A stretch of 14,210 bases of DNA from Candidatus Omnitrophota bacterium (lineage in GTDB: Bacteria; Ratteibacteria; UBA8468; B48-G9; JAFGKM01): positions 1 through 14,210 of the forward strand of contig JAMWBY010000031.1 in assembly GCA_023818745.1 (NCBI GenBank), in the 5' to 3' direction. Below, piece by piece: positions 7,841 to 14,210 of the stretch. The position numbers and the translations under genes were made by a program. Below the pieces are notes generated by a model. The model was not told where the DNA came from. It ran no database searches and saw only the letters and a program-made list of their open reading frames with translations. The stretch's first letter is position 1. Every line of letters begins with the position of its first letter.

Positions 7841-8909
7841 GGAATTTAAATTTTTAATAGATGAAAAAAAGACAAAGTATAATCAGGTAAAAAGTTTTAT
7901 AATTGATTATATTGATAAAAAGAAATTGAAAACAGGGGATAGGGTTCCATCTGAGAATGAAATTGCGCAATCGTTCGGAATTACAAAAGTAACAGCAAGT
8001 CGTGCTTTAAATGAACTTGTAAATGAAGGGATATTATATAGAATTCAGGGCAAAGGTAGTTTTTTTGCTGGTTATAAGACAAAAGTTTCAAATATATTAT
8101 TATTTTTCCCAATAGTAAGTTCTTATGATCCATATTTTACAGGACCTTTACTTGAGACATTTTTTCATTCAATAGATGATAGAGGATTAAATTTATCAAT
8201 GTTTTATTTTAGAGAGAATGAAAGAATTAGAGAGATTCCGGATATAAAAAATTGTAAAGTAATAATAGTTGCTGCATTGAAAAAAGGGGAGGGATTATCT
8301 GATGAACTTCTGGAAAAAATTAATATACCAGTAATCTATTTAAGTTCACATCCAGAAGTTCCTGTAAGTTATGTTGCTTTTGATAATAAGAAAGGAGCGA
8401 AGAAAGCAGTTGAATATTTAATAAAAATGGGTCATAGAAAAATAGCATATTTTTCAGCAGATTATAGACAAAATATATCAAATGAAGAAAGGATGGAAGG
8501 TTATATAGAAGCATTAAATGAAAATGGTATAAGACACAAGATAATTTTAAATGGTGATTATACAGAGGAAAGTGGATATAAATTGGCGAAAGAGATTTTA
8601 GAGATGAAAGAAAGACCTACTGCAATTTTAACATGTAATGACCTTGTAGCAATAGGAGCGATACATTGTTTTTTTGAAAATAATATAAAAGTTCCAGATG
8701 ATATTTCAATAATTGGGTTTGGGAATTATAAAATCTCAAATTATACAAGAATTCCACTTACAACTGTTTCTTTACCAGTTAAAGAAATGGGAAGGAAACT
8801 TGCTGAACTTGCGGTCAAGAAAATATATGAAAAAACATTATTTAAAAATGAGAGTGTAATTATACCAACAGAATTGATAATAAGAAAAAGTGTTAAAAAA
8901 ATATGTTAA
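7839..8909 (+). CDS. Chimeric transcription regulator: GntR winged helix plus LacI-type sugar-binding domain
   Basis: Cytoplasmic 356-residue DNA-binding regulator, probably responding to a sugar. Residues 14-77 are a GntR winged helix: YNQVKSFIIDYI, then LKTGDRVPSENEIAQSFGI, then the recognition helix TKVTASRALNELVNEGIL and the wing RIQGKGSFF. Residues about 83-352 form a LacI/periplasmic-binding-protein-like effector domain: VAFDNKKGAKKAVEYLIKMG, HRKIAYFS, ERMEGYIEALNENG, RPTAILTCNDLVAIGA, DISIIGFGN, PLTTVSLPVKEMGRKLAELA. This is the AraR-type architecture (GntR head, LacI body) common in carbohydrate regulons. The ATG is set by the domain start at residue 14. It has no Shine-Dalgarno and lies just after a consensus promoter, so the message may be leaderless. 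Its place between two hydrolase cassettes suggests it controls one or both; the effector is unknown. Confidence 0.93.
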   Translation: MEFKFLIDEKKTKYNQVKSFIIDYIDKKKLKTGDRVPSENEIAQSFGITKVTASRALNELVNEGILYRIQGKGSFFAGYKTKVSNILLFFPIVSSYDPYFTGPLLETFFHSIDDRGLNLSMFYFRENERIREIPDIKNCKVIIVAALKKGEGLSDELLEKINIPVIYLSSHPEVPVSYVAFDNKKGAKKAVEYLIKMGHRKIAYFSADYRQNISNEERMEGYIEALNENGIRHKIILNGDYTEESGYKLAKEILEMKERPTAILTCNDLVAIGAIHCFFENNIKVPDDISIIGFGNYKISNYTRIPLTTVSLPVKEMGRKLAELAVKKIYEKTLFKNESVIIPTELIIRKSVKKIC

Positions 8910-8959
8910 AAAATGATCACCAAAGAACTAAATACGATGACAAAGAAAATTAAAAAGAA

Positions 8960-8970
8960 AAGGAGGTGAT
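8960..8970 (+). promoter_or_regulatory. Full-length Shine-Dalgarno of the second pseudopilin
   Basis: AAGGAGGTGAT matches the complement of the usual 16S rRNA 3' end at all 11 positions, with four bases to ATG 8975. It fixes the start at 8975 rather than the GTG at 8966, which lies inside this site. No other gene here has such a complete site, so strong translation is expected. Confidence 0.8.
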
Positions 8971-8974
8971 AAAA

Positions 8975-9715
8975 ATGTGCAAAGAGAAAAGAAAAGGTTT
9001 TACGCTAATTGAGTTACTTGTGGTAGTGGCGATAATTGCGATTTTAGCAGCGATGCTCTTACCTGCATTAAGTAAAGCAAGAGAAAGAGCACGTCAAGCA
9101 GTTTGTTTAAATAATTTAAAGCAGATAGGGCTTGCTATGCTTATGTATACGCAGGATAATGATGATTATTTTCCTCACTATAAGTATGCAAATGTTTATA
9201 ACAATCAAGGTGGATGGGTTACTAATTTAATTTTAAATGGTTATTTAAGAGCAGGAGCAAGTCCGACTGTTCAGGCCTACGACGTGCTTATCTGTCCTAC
9301 AGCAAGAAGTCAAAAAAAATATTTTATTCAAATGTTTACTACACAAAATCCTCGTTATGCATGTTATTTTATCTCCTACGGATACAACTATAGACATATA
9401 GGAAGTAGTTTTAGATATGTCAATCCTCAAATACTGGATTCGCCACCTGCAAAATGGGGACAACTTAAACAACCAGATAAAGTTATTTTGCTTATTGATA
9501 CGTTTAGAAGAAATATGCCTTATGCAGGTGCTCTTGTATGTGATGATTACTATACAAATTTTGAACAACCTGAAGTAAGACATCAAGGTGGAATAAATAT
9601 TTTATTTTGTGATGGACATGCAGCATGGAAAAAGATACTTAATCCAGACAATCCTTATGGAGAGCAAGATTTAGGTCAAACTACAAGTGCTAATTCATTG
9701 TGGAAAAGAAAATAA
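8975..9715 (+). CDS. Pseudopilin-like protein with H-X9-DG motif
   Basis: Exported 246-residue pseudopilin-like protein, paralogous to the truncated one at the window start. The leader MCKEKRKG ends at Gly8; prepilin peptidase would cleave before Phe9 of FTLIE, with the conserved Glu13 at mature position 5. A hydrophobic helix (LLVVVAIIAILAAMLLPAL) is followed by SKARERARQAV and a variable domain rich in Tyr and Asn. The C-terminal H-X9-DG motif is His203 with Asp213-Gly214 (RHQGGINILFCDGHAAW). The first 45 or so residues are nearly identical to the paralogue, the rest only loosely similar. It lies 65 nt after the regulator gene and 16 nt before the secreted hydrolase gene. It may be read from the regulator promoter; I see no convincing separate promoter in 8910-8959. 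Type II secretion pseudopilin or surface fibre subunit are both possible. Confidence 0.93.
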   Translation: MCKEKRKGFTLIELLVVVAIIAILAAMLLPALSKARERARQAVCLNNLKQIGLAMLMYTQDNDDYFPHYKYANVYNNQGGWVTNLILNGYLRAGASPTVQAYDVLICPTARSQKKYFIQMFTTQNPRYACYFISYGYNYRHIGSSFRYVNPQILDSPPAKWGQLKQPDKVILLIDTFRRNMPYAGALVCDDYYTNFEQPEVRHQGGINILFCDGHAAWKKILNPDNPYGEQDLGQTTSANSLWKRK

Positions 9716-9731
9716 AATTAGAGGGGGAAAT

Positions 9732-12647
9732 ATGAAAATATTGTTTAAAATCTATTTTTTATTCTTTTTAATTTGTTTATACCTTTTTTCAGATGAGATA
9801 AAGTTAACAGAATTGGAAAAAGAGGTAACCATTAAAAGTGGAGAACAACTTACTCTTTCTTTCAAATTGCCTGAAGTTAAAAATGCAAAGTTATATTTTT
9901 TAGCAAGGACAGGTGATGAAGCATTAGAAGGACCAGCAGGTTACGCAGATGCTCTTTTAATTGAAATAAATAATAAAAGAATAACAGACCCAACGAAGTT
10001 AATTAATAAACCTCCAATATTTAAATTAAAAGGCAAACCAGAAAAAGAAATTCAATGGTATAACAACAATTCATGGATGATACCAATTTCTCCTGATTAT
10101 ATTTCTGTTGATTTTCACTACCTTTATGCTCCTATTGATAAAGAAACAAGTAAAGAAGTAAAAGGATGTGAGTTTGTATTTGATATTACTGAATTTGTTA
10201 TTGAAGGTGAAAATAAATTAAAACTTATTAGATTACCAAGGCCTTGGTCAAAAATTCCTATTCATTTTAAAAATATAAAAGTGATTTATGAAAAAGGAAT
10301 GAATCCATTTAAAAAAGAAGCACAGCAACAGAAAAATTTAATAATTGCAAAAGAGGAAAAAATACCAGCAGGTGAGAAAAAAATTTTTACTCTACCTTTA
10401 AAGGAAGAAAATAAAACTTATTTTTTAAAAATAACAGTAAGAAGGCAGAGTGAAAGAATGGCTGGTTATGGTTATTATATGCAGATACTTTTAAATGATA
10501 AATATATAGATGCTTCAATTGACAGAAAAACAAAAAGATTAGTAGATAAACCTTTTTCTTTTACAAGAAAAACAGGAGAAGCATTTTTTAATCTTGGAGA
10601 TGGAATATGGCTAACTTTTTTTGTCCCTGATTTTTATACAGATGTTTCTTCTTATACAGGAGGAGCAGTTAAAGACCCTTTTACATATACACTTGATATA
10701 ACAGATTTATTGAACGAAACAGGTAAAAATCAATTATCTATTAGAAATTTATGCTCTAAGGTGAAAGAAGTAGATTCTAAAATGGAACTTTCTCTGTATG
10801 TAAATGTAGAAGTTGTAGTAAAAGAATTTCAGGATGATAGAAAATTGAAAAAAGAAGAAGTGGAATTAAAAGGGACTCCTTATTTGGAATTAACAAAAAC
10901 CGGTGGTATCAAACTTAATTTTGATAATGCCTCTTTAATTTTAGAGTCAATTTTTTCATATCCTGAAGGAGGATTTAATAAACTGGGGAAAGAGTTATCT
11001 GTTGATGGTGAAAAAGATTGGAAGTTAGAGGTAAAAAAGAATATAAAAAACGAAGTAGAAATATTTGCAAAAGGCAAGTTCTATAGTATAAACAGGAAAG
11101 CCAAATTGAGTCAGAATAAAATTTTAATAGAGGATGAAATAGTAAATTTAACATCGGAAGATTTAGGTATAATATTTTCAAATTATATAAATTTTGAAAA
11201 CTTCCCAATTTATTTTACAAGAATGGCTGGTAGCTCCAGTCAAACCGTAAATAATTTAAATGCTCCTTATAATCCAACAATATTCTATCCATTAAAGAAT
11301 TCAGGAATAGGGATTGTAGCAAATGACGATGTATATAGAAATCAAGGGATTTTATTTTATGACCTTGATAAAAAAATAACAGGTATAAGGGATGAAAACT
11401 TCTGTCTTGGACCAAAAAAATCTTATAAATTTTCGTGGAGTGTTTATTTTCTTAGCAGTGATGACTATTATGACTTTATAAATCTTGTAAGAAATGACTG
11501 GGGTTCAAATAATATAACCATCAATGGCCCTATTTATTTTATCAATTATGGTGGTGTTTTAAATATGAGTGAAGAGGAATTGATGAAATGGATAAAACAT
11601 AAAAATGCAAAATATATTAGTTTCTGGGAGATAAGAACACCAAATCCAATTCCAGAATATGATAATAGAAGGGTTGTTGCATATGGACCTGGAATTTTTA
11701 ATCCTATATTTAAAGAAGAAATTGAAAAAGTTAAAAGGGCTGTTGCAAAATTAAGGAAAATAAATAATAATTTAAAAATAACACTCTATACCCATTGTTT
11801 CTTTATCTCTCCTGAAAAACCGGATGACCCAACATATAAGGATAGTTGGATTGTTGACAAAGAAGGGAAAAGAGCAGTTTCTCAATATAATAATCCAACA
11901 TATTATGATTATCAACCTGTCTTTCCAACTCTTACAAATTCTTATGGAAAAGCTTTTTCAAAGGTAATTGATTTTTATTTAAATGATTTAGATTTTGATT
12001 GGATTTACTGGGATGAAAGCACAGGACCAGGAATATTTGGTGAAAGTGATAGAACATATAATGCTTGGGATGGATATTCAGCAATAATAAATCCAGAAAC
12101 AAAAAAAATTGAGAAAAAATTTGGATTACTTGTTTTACTCTCTGATGATTTTATAATGAGTATGTATAAAAAAGTCAAGGATAAAGGAGGTTTTGTATTA
12201 TTTAACAGTGCAGCAAGAACAAAATCAAGAATAAATACTGCATCTTTTGTTGAATCTCAGGATTTAATTTTGAGAGCATATGATACTCATCTTAATACAC
12301 CACTTGCTTATGGATATGGTAAACCATCAATGAATGAGTTGATAGAGAGATTAAATTACGGAACGATTTATGCAAGGACTCATATTGATTATGTAAGTGA
12401 TATAGTTACAAAGTTTTATCCAATTACAATTGAAGAGATACATTCTGGATGGGTTAAAGGTAAAGAAAGAATTATTACAGCAAAATCTGGTCAATATGGC
12501 TGGGATGGTAAATATAAAGCAAAAATCTATATTTATAATGAAAATGGAGAATGTATAAATTCTAATTCACCAGTAAATTCTTATGAAAACAAAATAAAAA
12601 TTGATGTTCCCTCAGGTGGAATTGTTATAATTGAGAAAATTCAGTAA
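9732..12647 (+). CDS. Large secreted multidomain glycosidase-like protein
   Basis: Predicted exported 971-residue protein. ATG 9732 is chosen because GAGGGGG precedes it and a signal peptide starts there (MKILFKIYFLFFLICLYLFS, 1-20); an upstream in-frame ATG at 9687 would add 15 polar residues and overlap the pseudopilin gene. Residues about 21-200 and 210-365 look like two related beta-sandwich modules, each ending in a DITEF or DITDLLNETGKNQL-like strand. About 385-590 is a larger beta domain (GGIKLNFDNASLIL). About 600-890 looks like a TIM-barrel hydrolase: GGVLNMSEEELMKWI, ISFWEIRTP, ITLYTHCFF, then FDWIYWDESTGPG with Asp761-Glu762 at a strand end, then FVLFNSAAR. A C-terminal beta domain closes it. 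The DWIYWDE segment is the best active-site candidate. I cannot assign a GH family; an uncharacterised clan-D-like or related barrel is possible. Confidence 0.7.
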   Translation: MKILFKIYFLFFLICLYLFSDEIKLTELEKEVTIKSGEQLTLSFKLPEVKNAKLYFLARTGDEALEGPAGYADALLIEINNKRITDPTKLINKPPIFKLKGKPEKEIQWYNNNSWMIPISPDYISVDFHYLYAPIDKETSKEVKGCEFVFDITEFVIEGENKLKLIRLPRPWSKIPIHFKNIKVIYEKGMNPFKKEAQQQKNLIIAKEEKIPAGEKKIFTLPLKEENKTYFLKITVRRQSERMAGYGYYMQILLNDKYIDASIDRKTKRLVDKPFSFTRKTGEAFFNLGDGIWLTFFVPDFYTDVSSYTGGAVKDPFTYTLDITDLLNETGKNQLSIRNLCSKVKEVDSKMELSLYVNVEVVVKEFQDDRKLKKEEVELKGTPYLELTKTGGIKLNFDNASLILESIFSYPEGGFNKLGKELSVDGEKDWKLEVKKNIKNEVEIFAKGKFYSINRKAKLSQNKILIEDEIVNLTSEDLGIIFSNYINFENFPIYFTRMAGSSSQTVNNLNAPYNPTIFYPLKNSGIGIVANDDVYRNQGILFYDLDKKITGIRDENFCLGPKKSYKFSWSVYFLSSDDYYDFINLVRNDWGSNNITINGPIYFINYGGVLNMSEEELMKWIKHKNAKYISFWEIRTPNPIPEYDNRRVVAYGPGIFNPIFKEEIEKVKRAVAKLRKINNNLKITLYTHCFFISPEKPDDPTYKDSWIVDKEGKRAVSQYNNPTYYDYQPVFPTLTNSYGKAFSKVIDFYLNDLDFDWIYWDESTGPGIFGESDRTYNAWDGYSAIINPETKKIEKKFGLLVLLSDDFIMSMYKKVKDKGGFVLFNSAARTKSRINTASFVESQDLILRAYDTHLNTPLAYGYGKPSMNELIERLNYGTIYARTHIDYVSDIVTKFYPITIEEIHSGWVKGKERIITAKSGQYGWDGKYKAKIYIYNENGECINSNSPVNSYENKIKIDVPSGGIVIIEKIQ

Positions 12648-12650
12648 TTT

Positions 12651-12662
12651 TTGAATATTCAA
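12651..12662. promoter_or_regulatory. Perfect 12-bp palindrome upstream of the CBM9-like gene
   Basis: TTGAATATTCAA is perfectly symmetric and ends 13 bp before the -35 box of the next promoter. It could be an operator for a dimeric regulator. It differs from the palindrome at the regulator gene, so a shared regulator is not evident. Confidence 0.35.
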
Positions 12663-12675
12663 GAGGGCATAATTC

Positions 12676-12704
12676 TTGACAAAAAAAGAATAAAAATAGA
12701 TAAT
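12676..12704 (+). promoter_or_regulatory. Sigma70-type promoter of the CBM9-like gene
   Basis: TTGACA at 12676-12681 and GATAAT at 12699-12704 are 17 bp apart. Transcription would start near 12711, right at the Shine-Dalgarno AAAGGAG (12711-12717), giving a leader of about 13 nt before ATG 12724. This makes the last gene of the second cassette independently transcribable. Confidence 0.65.
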
Positions 12705-12723
12705 TTAAAAAAAGGAGTTTACG

Positions 12724-13440
12724 ATGAAAAGAATAATTTTATTTTTATTTGTAAGTTTTTCTATTTATCTATTTGCTGAAAGACAAATTTATGTAGCAGA
12801 AAGGGCGACTGGAAAGATTATAATTGATGGAAATATAACAGAAGAAGAATGGGGCAAAACTCCAACAATTAAGAGATTCTATAGAGCAGGGGATATAAAT
12901 AAAAAAGTAAATTCAGAAACAATTGTTTGGATTAAATATGACGATAATTATCTGTATATTGCTGGAAGGATGGAAGATAAAGATATTGTTGCAAAAGCGA
13001 CAGGTATAGATGGTTCTTGTTGGAATGATGATGTTTTTGAAATTTTTATAAAACCGAAATTTAAATCTCCTCATTATTATGAAATAGAAATAAATCCTAT
13101 TGGAACTGTTTTTGATGCTTTTTATCCGAGGACAAGAATTCATTTTCTAAGAAGTTGTGAATATAAATCACAATTAAATTTTGCAACAAAAATAAAAGGG
13201 ACTTTAAATAACTGGAAAGATATAGATGAGGGTTGGGATATTGAAATTGCTATACCATTTTCTGATTTTTCAGAAACCACAACACCGCCCAAAAAAGGAG
13301 ATGTATGGTATTTCGCTATCTGTAGATATGATTATTCCTATTATTTGCCATATATAGGAGTTGAATTAACGAGTTCTGCAAAACTTAGAAGAGCCAATTT
13401 CCATCTATTTTATGATTACGATAAACTTCTTTTTAAATAA
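12724..13440 (+). CDS. Secreted CBM9/DOMON-like carbohydrate-binding protein, single domain
   Basis: Predicted exported 238-residue protein: signal peptide about 1-18 (MKRIILFLFVSFSIYLFA), then one CBM9-type domain filling the rest. Visible family features: IIIDGNITEEEWGK at about 35-48, WIKYDDNYLYIAGRMED, CWNDDVFEIFIKP (Trp100, Asp102-Asp103), YYEIEINPIGTVFD, GWDIEIAIPFSDF, and WYFAICRYDY. This is a fuller version of the domain than in the 6414 gene, since the N-terminal IDG-x-x-x-EW motif is present. No catalytic residues are evident. It has its own promoter and a good Shine-Dalgarno. It is the last gene before convergent uvrA. Likely binds sugar or the cell-surface glycan; some related domains occur in xylanases. 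Confidence 0.8.
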   Translation: MKRIILFLFVSFSIYLFAERQIYVAERATGKIIIDGNITEEEWGKTPTIKRFYRAGDINKKVNSETIVWIKYDDNYLYIAGRMEDKDIVAKATGIDGSCWNDDVFEIFIKPKFKSPHYYEIEINPIGTVFDAFYPRTRIHFLRSCEYKSQLNFATKIKGTLNNWKDIDEGWDIEIAIPFSDFSETTTPPKKGDVWYFAICRYDYSYYLPYIGVELTSSAKLRRANFHLFYDYDKLLFK

Positions 13441-13468
13441 GGGAAATCCTAAAAAAACTCCTTTTCAA

Positions 13469-13516
13469 ACAATCCCTCTCCCACCTACGAGGTGTCCTTT
13501 GGGGAATGAGGATTGT
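13469..13516. repeat. GC-rich imperfect inverted repeat between convergent genes
   Basis: ACAATC(C)CTC at 13469-13478 pairs with GAGGATTGT at 13508-13516 (nine pairs, one bulge). Inside, CACC (13482-13485) and GGTG (13491-13494) form a small hairpin with loop TACGA. The segment is clearly richer in G+C than its surroundings. It may serve as a transcription barrier between the convergent genes, or be a dispersed repeat unit. No T-run directly follows on the plus strand; on the minus strand a T7 run lies about 16 nt beyond. Confidence 0.45.
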
Positions 13517-13554
13517 CAAGGGTTTATAATGTTGATGTTTTTAAAATAAATTTT

Positions 13555-14210
13555 CTATGTGTTTATTTCAATATCTTCCTTTTCAAAACACCTTTTTAAA
13601 AATTGACCTGTATATGATTTTGAATTTTTTGCTATTTCTTCTGGTGTTCCAGTTGCAACAATATAACCACCTTTATCGCCTCCTTCAGGACCAAGGTCAA
13701 TTATCCAGTCAGCACATTTAATAACTTCAAGATTATGCTCAATTACTATAACTGTTGAACCTTTTTCAACAAGTCGTTTTAAAACTTCAAGGAGTTTCGC
13801 TATATCTGCCATATGAAGTCCAACAGTTGGCTCATCAAGTATATATAAAGTTTTCTCATTCCCTTTTCTTGATAATTCTGCTGCAAGTTTCACTCTCTGT
13901 GCTTCTCCACCTGATAAAGTCGTTGCTGGTTGCCCAAGAGCAAGGTATCCAAGTCCAACATCATAAAGTGTCTTCAATTTTTCAACCAGTTTTGGATGAA
14001 CTCTAAAAAATTCAAGTGCTTCTTCAATTTTCATTTCAAGGATTTCTGATATGTCTTTGCCTTTGTATTTTATTTCAAGTGTTTCTCTATTATATCTTTT
14101 CCCTTTACAAACATCGCAAGGAATATAAATATCAGGTAAAAAGTGCATCTCAATCTTCATTATACCTTCTCCAAAACATGCTTCACATCTTCCTCCTTTA
14201 ACATTAAAAC
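13555..14210 (-). CDS. uvrA: UvrA, excinuclease ABC subunit A, C-terminal part (truncated by window edge)
   Basis: DNA-damage recognition ATPase of nucleotide excision repair, cytoplasmic, acting with UvrB. The frame is open to the right edge, so the N-terminal and central parts lie outside. From the edge it reads FNVKGGRCEAC, then HFLPDIYIPCDVCKGKRYN: the two CxxC pairs of the C-terminal zinc module. Then come the second ABC half's signature LSGGEAQRVKLAAEL, Walker B LYILDEPTVGLH and the histidine switch VIVIEHN, ending ATGTPEEIAKNSKSYTGQFLK and a short acidic tail. All these elements are intact. A start at the ATG 14158-14160 would cut off the first CxxC and is not the real start. It is a housekeeping gene convergent with the hydrolase cassette and marks its right boundary. 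Confidence 0.97.
   Translation of the reverse strand, partial: FNVKGGRCEACFGEGIMKIEMHFLPDIYIPCDVCKGKRYNRETLEIKYKGKDISEILEMKIEEALEFFRVHPKLVEKLKTLYDVGLGYLALGQPATTLSGGEAQRVKLAAELSRKGNEKTLYILDEPTVGLHMADIAKLLEVLKRLVEKGSTVIVIEHNLEVIKCADWIIDLGPEGGDKGGYIVATGTPEEIAKNSKSYTGQFLKRCFEKEDIEINT

Noticed and set aside
8966..8968. GTG as start of the second pseudopilin
   Set aside because: It is part of the Shine-Dalgarno sequence; ATG 8975 has ideal spacing and gives a normal leader.
9245..9586. Minus-strand ORF of 113 codons opposite the pseudopilin
   Set aside because: No family motif or ribosome-binding site; its codons mirror the well-supported gene on the other strand.
9687..9731. N-terminal extension of the large hydrolase
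   Set aside because: It overlaps the pseudopilin gene and puts 15 polar residues before a clean signal peptide; ATG 9732 has its own Shine-Dalgarno.
9803..9808. GTTAAC as a second operator copy
   Set aside because: Only the 6-bp core matches the palindrome at 7829-7840, it lies within a coding sequence, and AT-rich DNA makes this common.

Overview
This window is AT-rich bacterial DNA (roughly 30% G+C by eye) packed with genes for exported proteins. It looks like a polysaccharide-degradation locus of an uncultured bacterium. Two pseudopilin-like proteins carry both the prepilin GFTLIE cleavage motif and the C-terminal H-X9-DG motif, and they sit beside a GntR/LacI chimeric regulator and large secreted hydrolases. 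That combination is typical of Lentisphaerota/Planctomycetota/Verrucomicrobiota-type and Omnitrophota-like genomes, where such pseudopilins are highly multicopy. The lineage is an inference from gene content; there is no rRNA or other phylogenetic anchor except a UvrA fragment.

Layout. (1) Positions 1-7772 form one tight forward gene run: a 5'-truncated pseudopilin (1-717), a double beta-propeller protein resembling GH74 endoglucanases (746-3136), a secreted protein with a CBM4/9-like beta-sandwich (3133-4074), a large secreted glycosidase-like protein with an Asp-Glu pair of GH123/DUF4091 type (4088-6427), and a secreted CBM9/DOMON-like protein (6414-7772). Gaps are 28 nt or less, or the genes overlap, so it reads as an operon. 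(2) Positions 7773-7838 hold a strong sigma70-type promoter and a perfect palindrome that runs into the start codon of the regulator gene (7839-8909). (3) The second cassette follows: pseudopilin (8975-9715) with a full-length Shine-Dalgarno sequence, a 971-residue secreted multidomain hydrolase-like protein (9732-12647), then a separately promoted CBM9-like secreted protein (12724-13440). (4) The C-terminal part of uvrA (13555-14210) is convergent and cut by the right edge. A relatively GC-rich structured spacer separates it from the cassette.

Working together (inference): the sugar-sensing regulator would control a pseudopilin plus secreted hydrolases and carbohydrate-binding proteins. Both cassettes show the same order: pseudopilin first, one or more glycosidase-like proteins, and a CBM9-like protein last. 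The two pseudopilin genes share an 86-bp stretch with one mismatch in which every synonymous site is identical, while flanking codons have diverged. This suggests gene conversion or nucleotide-level constraint. No tRNA, rRNA, CRISPR, transposase or integrase was seen, and no gene-free stretch exceeds 300 bases.
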